Assembly (NCBI GenBank): GCA_035192965.1
Contig: CP136571.1
Location: 206,501-270,500 of the forward strand
Source: Fuscovulum sp.
GTDB lineage: Bacteria > Pseudomonadota > Alphaproteobacteria > Rhodobacterales > Rhodobacteraceae
DNA length: 64,000 nucleotides
Direction: 5' to 3'
Part shown: one piece after another, positions 8,175 through 17,313 of the stretch
Numbering within the stretch: the stretch's first letter is position 1
Layout of the letters: every line of letters starts with the position of its first letter
Position numbers and translations under genes: made by a program
The notes under the pieces: model-generated
Told to the model about the DNA's origin: nothing
The model's database searches: none
What the model saw: only the letters and a program-made list of their open reading frames with translations

Positions 8175-9014
8175 TCAGGTTTCCAACGCGAGCAGTGCGG
8201 CAAGGCCCTGGCGATAGGTGGGATGCAGAAGGGTGATGCCGAGATCGGATTTGATCCGGTCATTCCGGACGCGCTTGCTTTCGGCATAGAAGCTGCGCGC
8301 CATCGGGGTGAGGTCGGCCTGATCATAGGGGATGGCCGGGGGCAGCGGCAGGCCGAGCAGTTCCGCCGCATGGGCGATCACGTCTTCGGGCGGGGCGGGA
8401 TCGTCATCGCAGAGGTTGTAGACGGAACCCGGACGGGGGTGCTGCATCGAGGCGGCCAGAACCTGTGCGATGTCATCGACATGAATGCGGCTGAAGACCT
8501 GACCGGGCTTGATGATGCGGCGGGCGGTCCCGTCGCGGACCTTTTCGAAAGGGCCGCGACCGGGGCCATAGATGCCCGCGAGGCGGAAGATGTGCACCGG
8601 CAGGCCGAGGTCGCCCCAAGCGGTTTCGGCGGCCACACGGGCCTGACCGCGCGGGGTGGCGGGGGTGAGGGGGGTATCCTCACTCACCCAGCCGCCCTGA
8701 TGATCGCCGTAGACGGCTGTGGTGGAGAGATAGCCCACCCATTCCGGGCGGGCGGCGTGGAGTTCGGCCGCATGGTCGCGCAGGATGGGATCACCCGACG
8801 CATCCGGGGCGACGGAGGTGAGGATATGACTGGCGCGGGCGAGGGCCGGGGCGAGCGTGCCGGGCAGGAGTAGAGGTTCGACGCCTTCGGCCGCGAATGC
8901 GCGGGCCCGGTCGGCGCTGCGGGTGGTGCCGATGACCACCCAGCCTTGCGGAATGAGAAGGCGGGCGAGGGCCTGCGCGGAATAGCCGTGGCCAATGGAA
9001 AGAAGCGTTTTCAT
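8175..9014 (-). CDS. SDR-family NAD(P)-binding protein (extended, YeeZ-like)
   Basis: A 279-residue Rossmann-fold protein. The N-terminal dinucleotide motif is MKTLLSIGHGYSAQALA, a GxGxxA variant. Further on are YLSTTAVYGDHQGG, whose Tyr could be catalytic, and the epimerase-like FRLAGIYGPGRGPFEKV. This resembles the YeeZ/ActC group of NAD-dependent epimerase-like proteins with unknown substrates. I chose the ATG at 9014, which starts the Rossmann strand, over the ATG at 9068 because the extra residues do not fit the fold. It is divergent from amn. Confidence 0.82.
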   Translation of the reverse strand: MKTLLSIGHGYSAQALARLLIPQGWVVIGTTRSADRARAFAAEGVEPLLLPGTLAPALARASHILTSVAPDASGDPILRDHAAELHAARPEWVGYLSTTAVYGDHQGGWVSEDTPLTPATPRGQARVAAETAWGDLGLPVHIFRLAGIYGPGRGPFEKVRDGTARRIIKPGQVFSRIHVDDIAQVLAASMQHPRPGSVYNLCDDDPAPPEDVIAHAAELLGLPLPPAIPYDQADLTPMARSFYAESKRVRNDRIKSDLGITLLHPTYRQGLAALLALET

Positions 9015-9141
9015 GGGGCGACTATTTCGCGGCAGACAGCCCTGCGCAAGCTGTTGCAAAGCCTTCACTTGCGGAAGCCCCCCCCTTTCGGATTAGATGC
9101 GTGATCAAATTACGAGTAGCGAAAGAAAAAAGAACAAAGAC

Positions 9142-10620
9142 ATGACCGACGAAGCCCATCCGATTTTGACCCCCGACACGATGGAACCCGAAGCGTTCCT
9201 TGATCCCATTGCCGCTGTTGACCGGCTGGAAGAGCTGTATTTTTCCGCGACGGCCTTTCTGTCGCAGCATTTCACGAAAGCCGTGACGGGGCAGAAGCCC
9301 GCATCGCGCATCCGCGCCTATTACCCCGAAATCCGGCTGACCACGACGAGCCATGTGAAGACCGACTCGCGCCTGTCCTTTGGTCATGTGGCGGAGCCGG
9401 GCACCTATTCCACCACGGTCACGCGGCCGGACCTGTTTCGCAACTACCTGATCCAGCAGATCGAGCTTCTGGTGCGCCATCATGGCCAGCCGGTGCTGAT
9501 CGGCCCGTCGGAAACGCCGATTCCAGTGCATTTCGCGGTGGCCGGGAACCCCAAAGTTTCTGTCCCGCAGGAAGGCGTGCTGGAGTTTTCGCTGCGCGAC
9601 GTGTTCGATGTGCCGGACCTGGCCACCACGAATGATGACATCGTGAACGGCACGCGACAGGTGCATGCCGATGGATCGCGCCCGCTGGCCCCGTTCACCG
9701 CACAGCGTGTGGATTATTCGCTGGCCCGGCTGGTGCATTACACCGCAACGGATGCGGCGCATTTCCAGAACCATGTGTTGTTCACCAACTATCAGTTCTA
9801 TGTCGATGAGTTTGAGGCCTATGCCCGTGAGGTGCTGGCCGATCCGGCATCGGGCTATACGGCCTTTGTCGCGCCCGGCAATCAGGTGATCGAGACGCCC
9901 GATGGCGCCCTGCATCAGCCCACCAAGATGCCGCAAATGCCGACCTATCACCTGAAGCGGGCGGATGGTCAGGGGATCACGCTGGTCAATATCGGCGTCG
10001 GCCCGTCCAATGCCAAGACCGCGACCGACCATATCGCCGTGCTGCGCCCGCATGCATGGTTGATGGTGGGCCATTGCGCGGGGTTGCGGAATTCCCAGAG
10101 CCTTGGCGATTTCGTGCTGGCCCATGCCTATCTGCGCGAAGATCATGTGCTGGACGACGACCTGCCCATCTGGGTGCCGATTCCTGCGCTGGCCGAGATC
10201 CAGATCGCGCTGGAAGACGCAGTGGAAGAGGTGACCCAGCTTGAGGGGTATGAGCTGAAGCGCATCATGCGGACGGGAACGGTCGCCACCATCGACAACC
10301 GCAACTGGGAATTGCGTGATCAGTCCGGCCCGGTGCAGCGCCTGTCGCAATCGCGGGCCATCGCGCTGGATATGGAAAGCGCCACCATCGCGGCGAACGG
10401 GTTCCGGTTCCGGGTGCCCTATGGCACGCTTTTGTGTGTGTCCGACAAGCCGCTGCATGGTGAGTTGAAGCTGCCCGGCATGGCATCGGAATTCTACAAG
10501 ACACAGGTCGCGCGGCATTTGCAGATCGGGGTTCGTGCAATGGAGATGTTGCGCGCCATGCCGATCGAACGCATCCACAGCAGAAAGTTGCGCAGCTTTG
10601 ACGAAACCGCGTTTCTCTGA
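9142..10620 (+). CDS. amn: AMP nucleosidase
   Basis: A 492-residue enzyme hydrolysing AMP to adenine and ribose 5-phosphate, part of purine-pool control. The N-terminal AMN-specific domain (about 1-180) includes YYPEIRLTTTSH; the C-terminal nucleoside-phosphorylase domain holds IGVGPSNAKTATDHIAVLRP, MVGHCAGLRNSQ and, near the end, LDMESATIAANGFRFRVPYG with the Glu expected to act in catalysis. Length fits the family (about 480-490). The start ATG at 9142 follows a purine-rich stretch (AGAAAAAAGAAC); an upstream ATG at 9097 would add 15 polar residues and is less likely. Monocistronic; HU follows after 159 bp. Confidence 0.93.
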   Translation: MTDEAHPILTPDTMEPEAFLDPIAAVDRLEELYFSATAFLSQHFTKAVTGQKPASRIRAYYPEIRLTTTSHVKTDSRLSFGHVAEPGTYSTTVTRPDLFRNYLIQQIELLVRHHGQPVLIGPSETPIPVHFAVAGNPKVSVPQEGVLEFSLRDVFDVPDLATTNDDIVNGTRQVHADGSRPLAPFTAQRVDYSLARLVHYTATDAAHFQNHVLFTNYQFYVDEFEAYAREVLADPASGYTAFVAPGNQVIETPDGALHQPTKMPQMPTYHLKRADGQGITLVNIGVGPSNAKTATDHIAVLRPHAWLMVGHCAGLRNSQSLGDFVLAHAYLREDHVLDDDLPIWVPIPALAEIQIALEDAVEEVTQLEGYELKRIMRTGTVATIDNRNWELRDQSGPVQRLSQSRAIALDMESATIAANGFRFRVPYGTLLCVSDKPLHGELKLPGMASEFYKTQVARHLQIGVRAMEMLRAMPIERIHSRKLRSFDETAFL

Positions 10621-10779
10621 CCGTGACGGCATGTTTCCGCCATGCCACCCTGCGTAAAGCGGCGGGAACGGGCAGAATGCGCTTGATTTGTTCGGTAAAA
10701 CAGATTTTAGCGACGCAAGTCACTTCAAGGACAGGGACAGCCCCGCCTGATATCGGGACCAGTAACGAAGGAACATCAC

Positions 10780-11067
10780 ATGACCAAACCGATGACCAAG
10801 ACCCAGCTTGTAGCCGCTCTCGCCGACCAGATGGGTTCGGACAAGAAAACCGCCGGCGCAGCTTTGGATGCGATTGCCGCAGTGGTGGCAACGGAAGTGG
10901 CCGCCGGTGGTGCCGTGACGCTGCCGGGTCTGGGCAAGGTCGTTTGCCGCGCACGGCCCGAGCGTCAGGTGCGCAACCCGGCGACCGGCGAAACCGTGAC
11001 CAAGCCCGCTGACAAGCAGGTGAAGTTCTCGATCGCCAAGGCGCTGAAGGACAGCGTCAACGCCTGA
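10780..11067 (+). CDS. HU-family DNA-binding protein
   Basis: A 95-residue nucleoid protein of the HU/IHF fold. Residues 5-50 form the dimerising helices (TKTQLVAALADQMG ... AAVVATEVAAGG), followed by LPGLGKVVCRARPERQVRNP, where the flexible DNA-clamp arm and its Arg-Asn-Pro tip lie. It bends DNA as a dimer. A GAAGGA ribosome-binding site precedes the ATG at 10780; a second in-frame ATG at 10792 is possible. A strong terminator follows at once, so it is a single-gene unit, as expected for a highly expressed protein. HU versus an IHF-like paralogue cannot be settled by eye. Confidence 0.9.
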   Translation: MTKPMTKTQLVAALADQMGSDKKTAGAALDAIAAVVATEVAAGGAVTLPGLGKVVCRARPERQVRNPATGETVTKPADKQVKFSIAKALKDSVNA

Positions 11068-11093
11068 CCTGCGGCCTGATGGCCAAGGCAATG

Positions 11094-11124
11094 GGCCGCC
11101 CCGAAACGGGCGGCCTTTCTTTTT
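11094..11124 (+). terminator. Intrinsic terminator after the HU gene
   Basis: GGCCGCCC (11094-11101) and GGGCGGCC (11108-11115) form an exact 8-bp stem with loop CGAAAC, followed by TTTCTTTTT (11116-11124). It ends only 12 bp before the next start codon. Confidence 0.93.
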
Positions 11125-11136
11125 GGGACGCTGACA

Positions 11137-12015
11137 ATGGATCTGCGCGCGCTTTTGATGGGCCTCCTCTTTGCCCTGATGTGGTCATCGGCTTTCGCCA
11201 CGGCCCGCATCATCGTGGCCGATGCCGCGCCGCTGGCCACGCTTGCCGCACGCTTCCTGATTTCGGGCCTTCTCGCCGTGGGCGTCGCGCTGGTGCTGGG
11301 CGCGCGCCTCACCCTCACCCGCGCGCAATGGCGTTCTGTCGCGGCCTTCGGCCTTTTGCAGAACGCGGCCTATCTCGGCCTCAACTTCATCGCCTTGCAA
11401 TGGGTTGAGGCGTCGCTCGCCGTCATCATCGCCGCCTCCATGCCGCTGATGGTCGCCGCCCTGTCTTGGGCCTTCCGGGGCGAACGTCTTCCCGCCCTCG
11501 GCCTTGCGGGGCTGGCCGCCGGGTTTGCGGGCGTCGCCCTTATCATGGGAACCCGCCTGTCCGGCGGGGCCGACCCGCTGGGCACCGCGCTTTGCATCCT
11601 CGGCGCGCTGGCGCTGGCTGTGGCCACCCTCACCCTGCGCTCCGCCTCCGGCGCGCAGGGCGGGCTCGGCTCGCTCCTGCTGATTGTTGGCCTGCAGATG
11701 CTGGCTGGCTCTGCCGCGCTGGCCGTCATCGCCGCCCTGACGGAACCCTTCCGCCTGACGCCGACCCTGCCGCTCGCGCTCGCCTTCACCTACCAGATCT
11801 TTATCCCAGGCCTAGCCGCCACGCTGATCTGGTTTGCCCTTGTTCGCCGTATCGGCCCCACTCGCGCGGCGACCTACCACTTCCTCAACCCGGCCTTCGG
11901 GACGGCCATCGCGGCGCTTTTGCTGAACGAAACGCTTCGCCTGACCGACATCCTTGGCGCGGCTATTGTCGCCGCAGGCATTCTCGCCGTGCAGCTGTCG
12001 CGCCGCGTCCCCTGA
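11137..12015 (+). CDS. DMT-superfamily (EamA) transporter
   Basis: A 292-residue hydrophobic protein with about ten membrane helices in two EamA repeats (roughly 1-140 and 150-290). The first repeat has FALMWSSAFATARIIV and FIALQWVEASLAVIIAASMP; the second ends with RAATYHFLNPAFGTAIAALL, typical of this family. Members export amino acids or other small metabolites; the substrate cannot be told from sequence. It starts just after the HU terminator and so needs its own promoter inside or beyond it. Codon choice is C-ending and slightly different from the G-ending genes before it. Confidence 0.87.
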   Translation: MDLRALLMGLLFALMWSSAFATARIIVADAAPLATLAARFLISGLLAVGVALVLGARLTLTRAQWRSVAAFGLLQNAAYLGLNFIALQWVEASLAVIIAASMPLMVAALSWAFRGERLPALGLAGLAAGFAGVALIMGTRLSGGADPLGTALCILGALALAVATLTLRSASGAQGGLGSLLLIVGLQMLAGSAALAVIAALTEPFRLTPTLPLALAFTYQIFIPGLAATLIWFALVRRIGPTRAATYHFLNPAFGTAIAALLLNETLRLTDILGAAIVAAGILAVQLSRRVP

Positions 12016-12021
12016 CCTGCC

Positions 12022-12621
12022 CTAACCATTCTCTTCCGCCATCACCTTGCGGAACGCCGCCCGCGCCGCCCCTCGCGCCACCCAGTCGCGGATCGCGGGG
12101 TCCTCGGCCTGCATGTCGCGGAACCAGTGCCAGGGGGACTGGATCAAGATATCCGCCGCACTGAACCGCTCGCCCAGCAGCCATGGCCCACGCGCCAAAG
12201 CCGCCGAAATCCGCGCCTCCATCTCCTCTATCCCGCGATAGGTCGCCGTCAGCCACGGATGCGTCAGCCCCGCTGCCTTGTGAATCATCACGGGCTCCAT
12301 CACCGACCCGTACCAGAACAGCCAAGTCAGATAGGCGCCCCGATCTGCGTCTCCTGGCAACGGTGCCATCTGCCCTTCGGGAAACATGTCGGTCAGCAGC
12401 AGCATGACCGCTCCCGTCTCTGTCACCACAGCCCCAGTCTCGTCCACCAGCGCCGGTACCTTCCCTTCGGGATGCGGATTGCCCGGATCGCGCGCCCCAC
12501 GCCCGTCCTGACGCGGGATGTCGACGATCCGCAGATCAACGACATCCGCCACCCCCATCTCTTCCAGCAGCACCCTCACCCGCGTTCCCCGGCTTAGCGG
12601 GGCGTGAAACAGCGTCAGCAT
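12022..12621 (-). CDS. Glutathione S-transferase family protein
   Basis: A 199-residue soluble protein. The N-terminal thioredoxin-like domain (1-80) begins MLTLFHAPLSRGTRVRVLLEE, the second Ser being a candidate catalytic residue, and has the cis-proline turn GKVPALVDE and the ETGAVMLLL glutathione-contact region. The C-terminal helical domain (90-199) holds LLGERFSAADILI, the GST folding motif. It is convergent with the DMT gene and divergent from the WYL regulator, a common arrangement in which the regulator controls the GST. Substrate unknown. Confidence 0.88.
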   Translation of the reverse strand: MLTLFHAPLSRGTRVRVLLEEMGVADVVDLRIVDIPRQDGRGARDPGNPHPEGKVPALVDETGAVVTETGAVMLLLTDMFPEGQMAPLPGDADRGAYLTWLFWYGSVMEPVMIHKAAGLTHPWLTATYRGIEEMEARISAALARGPWLLGERFSAADILIQSPWHWFRDMQAEDPAIRDWVARGAARAAFRKVMAEENG

Positions 12622-12693
12622 CGGCGTTCTCCTTTGGCTTTTCCGATGGCTCGATTATGCTCTGCCCCTCCTGTCAATTTCCGTCAGCAGCCC

Positions 12694-13386
12694 GTGCCCC
12701 GCTCCGATCGCCTTTTCCGCCTTCTCCATGCTTTGCGCACCCTGCCTGCGCCCGTCACCGCCGAACGGCTGGCCGACGAAACCGGCGTCTCGCTCCGGTC
12801 TCTCTATCGCGATATTGCGGCGCTGCGCGCGGGCGGCGCCTTGATCGACGGCGCCGCAGGCTTCGGCTACACCCTGACCGAAGACCCAGCCCTTCCGCCC
12901 CAGATGTTTACCCGGTTAGAGGTGGAGGCTCTGACCCTCGCCCTTGCCGAACTGCGCCATATCGGCGACCCCACTCTGGCCGCCGCAGCGAAATCGGCTC
13001 AGGCCAAGATCATCGCCACCCTGCCTGAACGGGTGCAGCGGCAGGCCCTTCATGCCGTGCAGGAAACCTACCGCTTTGAGAAACGCCCGCCCTCTCCCCA
13101 TCTTGCCACCCTGCGCGAGGCGTCATGGGACGAAGCCGAGCTTCGCATCACCTATCACGACAAGGATGGCCGGCAGACCGAGCGGCCCGTCTGGCCGCTG
13201 TCCATCGTCTTTCTGGACCGGACGCTGATGCTTTTGGCGTGGTGCACGCTGCGGCAGGATTTCCGCCGCTTCGACCTTGCGCGCATTGGCACGGCCACCC
13301 GGACGGGCAACAGCTATCGCCCCCGCCGCGTGCCGCTTTTGCGCGAATTCCACGCCCGCCTGCGGGGCGGTGGGACAGGCGGCTAG
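12694..13386 (+). CDS. YafY-type HTH/WYL-domain transcriptional regulator
   Basis: About 230 residues. The N-terminal DeoR-like helix-turn-helix is at 1-60 (PRSDRLFRLLHALRTLPAPV, then DETGVSLRSLYRDIAALRAGG) and the C-terminal WYL-type ligand-sensing domain at about 125-215 (RITYHDKDGRQTERPVWPLS and LAWCTLRQDFRRFDLARI). I chose GTG at 12694 because the HTH family normally begins here; ATG at 12604 lies inside the GST gene's 5' end and ATG at 12646 would add a Pro/Arg-rich tail. It is divergent from the GST gene with a short shared promoter region, so it probably regulates that gene. Confidence 0.85.
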   Translation: MPRSDRLFRLLHALRTLPAPVTAERLADETGVSLRSLYRDIAALRAGGALIDGAAGFGYTLTEDPALPPQMFTRLEVEALTLALAELRHIGDPTLAAAAKSAQAKIIATLPERVQRQALHAVQETYRFEKRPPSPHLATLREASWDEAELRITYHDKDGRQTERPVWPLSIVFLDRTLMLLAWCTLRQDFRRFDLARIGTATRTGNSYRPRRVPLLREFHARLRGGGTGG

Positions 13387-13387
13387 A

Positions 13388-14488
13388 TCAGCCGATCGCC
13401 CCGCGCAACCCGCCGGTCTGACCGCGATCCAAAAGCAGATGGTCCAGCAGCACGCAGGCCATCATCGCCTCGCCCACCGGGACGGCGCGGATGCCGACGC
13501 AGGGGTCGTGGCGGCCCTTGGTGATGAGGTCGATCTCTTCGCCCTTGGCGTTGATCGTGCGGCGGGGGGTCAGGATCGATGAGGTGGGTTTCACCGCAAA
13601 ACGGCAGATGACCGGCTGCCCGGTAGAGATGCCGCCAAGGATACCGCCTGCGTGGTTGGACAGGAATTCCGGACCATCCGGCCCCATGCGGATTTCATCG
13701 GCGTTCTCTACCCCGGTCAGCGCGGCCGAAGCCATCCCATCGCCGATTTCCACAGCCTTGACGGCGTTGATCGACATCATGGCAGAGGCGAGGTCGCTGT
13801 CGAGCTTGCCATAGAGCGGCGCGCCAAGGCCGGAGGGGACGCCTTCGGCCACCACTTCGATCACAGCGCCCACGGAATTGTGCGACTTGCGCAGGTCATC
13901 CAGATAGTCCGCCCAATCGGCAGCGGCGACGGGATCGGGGCACCAGAAGGGGTTGCGATCCACCTCGGCCAGATCGAGACGGGTGCGGTCGATGCCGCGC
14001 GGGCCCATTTGCACCATATAGCCCGCGATACGCAGGCCGGGGGCCAGCCGCGCCAGAACGGCGCGCGCAACAGCGCCCGCAGCCACCCGCGCCGCGGTTT
14101 CCCGCGCGCTGGACCGGCCACCGCCGCGATAATCGCGCAGGCCGTATTTCTGATGATAGGTGATGTCGGCATGGCCGGGGCGGAAAGCCTGCGCGATATC
14201 GCCGTAATCCTTGGACCGCTGGTCGGTGTTTTCGATCATCAGCTGGATCGGAGTGCCGGTCGTGACGCCTTCGAACACGCCCGACAGGATGCGCACCTCA
14301 TCGGGTTCCTTGCGTTGGGTGGTGAACTTGTTCTGGCCCGGCTTGCGCTTGTCCATCCAGGGCTGAATGTCAGCCTCCGACAGGGCAATGCCGGGGGGCA
14401 CGCCATCAACCGTGCAGCCCAGCGCTGGGCCATGGCTTTCGCCCCAGGTGGTGACCCGGAAGATATGGCCGAAGGTGTTGAAGGACAT
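13388..14488 (-). CDS. aroC: Chorismate synthase
   Basis: A 366-residue FMN-dependent lyase converting EPSP to chorismate, the end of the shikimate pathway. Family signatures: [18 protein letters not shown] near the N-terminus (catalytic His), [15 protein letters not shown] and [18 protein letters not shown] in the middle, and [16 protein letters not shown] with KPTSSI toward the C-terminus. The start ATG at 14488 gives [10 protein letters not shown], the normal beginning; the reading frame stays open much further upstream but that part overlaps the TPP riboswitch and thiB on the other strand. It ends 2 bp from the convergent regulator gene. Confidence 0.96.
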   Translation of the reverse strand: MSFNTFGHIFRVTTWGESHGPALGCTVDGVPPGIALSEADIQPWMDKRKPGQNKFTTQRKEPDEVRILSGVFEGVTTGTPIQLMIENTDQRSKDYGDIAQAFRPGHADITYHQKYGLRDYRGGGRSSARETAARVAAGAVARAVLARLAPGLRIAGYMVQMGPRGIDRTRLDLAEVDRNPFWCPDPVAAADWADYLDDLRKSHNSVGAVIEVVAEGVPSGLGAPLYGKLDSDLASAMMSINAVKAVEIGDGMASAALTGVENADEIRMGPDGPEFLSNHAGGILGGISTGQPVICRFAVKPTSSILTPRRTINAKGEEIDLITKGRHDPCVGIRAVPVGEAMMACVLLDHLLLDRGQTGGLRGAIG

Positions 14489-14660
14489 GCCTGGCTGCTC
14501 CGTCTGATCCGGGTTCGTCCATAGGCCAATCGAACGCAACGCGCAAAGCCCTTTCACCTTGGCAGAAATACCCTTGCAGCCTTGCCACCCTGCGCTGCGC
14601 GCAAACGGAGCTGACCAATTCCCCCTTGCACCTGCCGGACCTTTGCCTATCTTGGCCGAT

Positions 14661-14742
14661 ACCTCGGGGTGCCTGGTGACAGGCTGAGATGCGAAAGCGG
14701 ACCCGTTGAACCTGAACCGGATCATACCGGCGGAGGGAAGGT
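14661..14742 (+). ncRNA. TPP riboswitch (THI element)
   Basis: All conserved blocks of the thiamine pyrophosphate aptamer are visible in order: closing strand ACCT (14661-14664), CGGGGTGCC, GGCTGAGATG, GACCCGTTGAACCTG, GGATCATACCGGCGGAGGGA, and the matching AGGT (14739-14742). It lies 50 bp upstream of thiB. Downstream, ATGGA (14745-14749) can pair with TCCAT (14754-14758), while CTCCAT (14753-14758) can instead pair with ATGGAG (14780-14785), which holds the thiB ribosome-binding site. This layout suggests translational control: thiamine import off when TPP is high. Confidence 0.96.
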
Positions 14743-14791
14743 GCATGGAATCCTCCATCCCCGACCTGTCCCGTCGCACATGGAGAATGAC

Positions 14792-15781
14792 ATGAAGACG
14801 TCCATCCTTGCGCTGGGTTTTGCCACCGTTGCCACCATGGCCGCGGCACAAGACAAGCCCGTGCTGACTGTTCTGACCTATGACAGTTTCACCGCCGAAT
14901 GGGGCCCCGGCCCGGCGGTGGAAACGGCGTTCGAGGCGACCTGCGCCTGCGATCTGCAATTCGTGGCGGCGGGCGATGGCGCGGCGTTGCTGGCGCGGGT
15001 CCAGATGGAGGGGGCGGCGTCGGAGGCAGATGTCGTGCTGGGGCTGGATACCAACCTGACCGCTGCCGCCACGACCACGGGCCTGTTCGCGCCGCATGGG
15101 CAGGGGTGGAAGAACAGCCTGCCAGTGGCGTTCGATGACCCGACCTTCCTGCCCTATGACTGGGGCTGGTTTGCCTTTGTGCATGACAAGGCAAAGCTGC
15201 CCACGCCACCGAAGAATTTCGAAGAACTGGCTGCGTCAGACGTGAAGATCATCATTCAGGACCCCCGGTCATCCACCCCCGGGCTGGGGCTGCTGATGTG
15301 GGTGAAGGCCGCCTATGGTGATAAGGCGGGGGCGATCTGGGAAGGGCTGGCCGACAATATCGTGACGGTGACGCCCGGCTGGTCTGAGGCCTATGGGCTG
15401 TTTCTGGAGGGTGAGGCAGACATGGTGCTGTCCTACACCACATCGCCCGCCTATCACCTGATTGCCGAGGAAGACGCCAGCAAGGCGGCGGCGGCCTTCA
15501 GCGAAGGGCATTATTTGCAGGTCGAGGTGGCGGGGAAATTGGCCGCGACGGATCAGCCGGAACTGGCGGATGCCTTTTTGGCTTTCATGGGGACCGAGGC
15601 GTTCCAGTCGGTGATCCCGACGACGAACTGGATGTATCCGGCAGTGACACCTGCGGCGGGGTTGCCGGCGGGGTTTGAGACGTTGATCACGCCCGAAACA
15701 TCACTCCTGCTGACGGCGGATGAGGCATTGGCCGCACGCGAGGGGGCGCTGGCCGAATGGCAAGCCGCGCTGGCACGCTGA
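14792..15781 (+). CDS. thiB: Thiamine ABC transporter, substrate-binding protein
   Basis: A 329-residue periplasmic protein. The signal peptide spans about residues 1-19 ([20 protein letters not shown]); the mature protein starts near [13 protein letters not shown], followed by [20 protein letters not shown], typical of ThiB. It captures thiamine or its phosphates for ThiP/ThiQ. The start ATG at 14792 is 6 nt after GGAG (14782-14785); an earlier in-frame ATG would place the riboswitch inside the gene. It overlaps thiP by 25 bp. The riboswitch upstream makes the substrate assignment firm. Confidence 0.94.
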   Translation: MKTSILALGFATVATMAAAQDKPVLTVLTYDSFTAEWGPGPAVETAFEATCACDLQFVAAGDGAALLARVQMEGAASEADVVLGLDTNLTAAATTTGLFAPHGQGWKNSLPVAFDDPTFLPYDWGWFAFVHDKAKLPTPPKNFEELAASDVKIIIQDPRSSTPGLGLLMWVKAAYGDKAGAIWEGLADNIVTVTPGWSEAYGLFLEGEADMVLSYTTSPAYHLIAEEDASKAAAAFSEGHYLQVEVAGKLAATDQPELADAFLAFMGTEAFQSVIPTTNWMYPAVTPAAGLPAGFETLITPETSLLLTADEALAAREGALAEWQAALAR

Positions 15782-17313
15782 GGCCACCTTTCGGGGCGGC
15801 GATAATCGCCGCCCTGCTGGGAGGGATGACGCTGGGCACAGTTGCCGTGGTGGCGCTTTATGCCGGGGCGGCGATGCCGGGTGTGGCGGATTGGGCGGCG
15901 GTGCGGTTCACCGTGACGCAAGCGGCGTTGTCGGCGGTGATCTCATGCCTGCTGGCGGTTCCGGTGGCGCGCGCGCTGGCGCGACGGCGCTTTGCGGGGC
16001 GGGGGCTGCTCATCACGCTGATGGGGGCGCCGTTCCTATTGCCGGTGATCGTGGCGGTGCTGGGCTTGCTGGCAATCTTTGGCCGTGCGGGGGTGTTGAA
16101 TGACGGGCTGGCGATGCTGGGTCTGCCGCGCCTGTCGATCTATGGGCTGCATGGCGTGGTGCTGGCGCATGTGTTTTTGAACCTGCCGCTGGCGACGAGG
16201 ATGCTGCTGCTGGGCTGGCAGGCGATCCCGGCCGAGCGGTTCCGGTTGGCGCAATCTTTGGACCTGACACCCGGCGCGCAGTTCCGGCATCTGGAATGGC
16301 CGATGCTCCGGGCCACCCTGCCCGGCGCGATTCTGACGGTGTTCACCATCTGCCTTGCGAGTTTCGCGGTGGCATTGACGTTGGGTGGTGGGCCGGGGGC
16401 GACGACGGTGGAACTGGCGATCTATCAGGCGCTGCGGTTCGATTTCGCGCCAGAGCGGGCGGCGACGCTGGCAGTGCTGCAATTCGCACTGTGCCTGACG
16501 GCGCTGGCGGTGGGTTGGTCGCTGATCCGGGATACGGGGTTCGGCACCGGGCTGGGGCGGCGGGTAGAGATGCCTGCGCCGGACGGATGGCGCAAGGGGA
16601 TGGATGTGGCGGCGATCGTGCTGGCGGCGGGGTTTCTGATGCTGCCCTTGGGGGTGCTGGTGATCCGGGGGCTGGGCGGGATGGATGAACTGCCGGGGGG
16701 GATGTGGGCTGCGACACTGCGGTCTGTGCTGGTGGCGCTGGTGACGACGGTGCTGGTGACCGGAGCGGCGCTGGTTCTGGCGATGGCGGCGGGGCGGCGG
16801 GCGGCGGGGCATCGGTTGTTCGATGCGGCGGCGACCTTGCCGCTGGCGGCATCGTCGCTGGTGATCGGGACGGGGTTGTTTCTGGCACTGCGCGGGGTGG
16901 CCACGCCATCGGCGATGGCGCTGCCCGTGACGATTGCGGTGAATGCGACGCTGGCGCTGCCCTATGCCTATCGCCTGCTGCTGCCCGAGGCGCGGGCGCT
17001 GCATCAGGGGCATGACCGGCTGGCGCAGGCGCTGGGCCTGACGCGGGGCGCGCGGCTGCGGCTGGTCACCCTGCCCTGCCTTGCGCGGCCGCTGGGGTTT
17101 GGTGCGGGGATCACGGCGGCGCTGTCGATGGGCGATCTTGGGGTGATCACCTTGTTTGCCGCCGAGAACAACGCCACGCTGCCCCTGTTCATTCACGGGC
17201 TGATGGGCAGTTACCGGATGGAGGCGGCAGCGGCGGCATCGCTGATCCTGATGGGAATATCCTTTGCGCTGTTTGCGCTGTTTGACAGGATCGGACGCCA
17301 TGCTGCAGCTTGA
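15757..17313 (+). CDS. thiP: Thiamine ABC transporter, permease
   Basis: A 518-residue membrane protein with two fused binding-protein-dependent permease domains of about six helices each. Each half carries an EAA-like cytoplasmic loop that docks on ThiQ: RFRLAQSLDLTPGAQFRHLE near residue 165 and HDRLAQALGLTRGARLRLVT near 420. The fused two-domain layout is the normal ThiP form. The start ATG at 15757 lies inside the end of thiB, so the two are translationally coupled; the end overlaps thiQ by 14 bp. Confidence 0.94.
   Translation: MASRAGTLRPPFGAAIIAALLGGMTLGTVAVVALYAGAAMPGVADWAAVRFTVTQAALSAVISCLLAVPVARALARRRFAGRGLLITLMGAPFLLPVIVAVLGLLAIFGRAGVLNDGLAMLGLPRLSIYGLHGVVLAHVFLNLPLATRMLLLGWQAIPAERFRLAQSLDLTPGAQFRHLEWPMLRATLPGAILTVFTICLASFAVALTLGGGPGATTVELAIYQALRFDFAPERAATLAVLQFALCLTALAVGWSLIRDTGFGTGLGRRVEMPAPDGWRKGMDVAAIVLAAGFLMLPLGVLVIRGLGGMDELPGGMWAATLRSVLVALVTTVLVTGAALVLAMAAGRRAAGHRLFDAAATLPLAASSLVIGTGLFLALRGVATPSAMALPVTIAVNATLALPYAYRLLLPEARALHQGHDRLAQALGLTRGARLRLVTLPCLARPLGFGAGITAALSMGDLGVITLFAAENNATLPLFIHGLMGSYRMEAAAAASLILMGISFALFALFDRIGRHAAA

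Noticed and set aside
13388..15184. Extended 598-residue version of chorismate synthase
   Set aside because: The extra 232 residues would be translated across the TPP riboswitch and thiB on the other strand and show no homology; the family start is at 14488.
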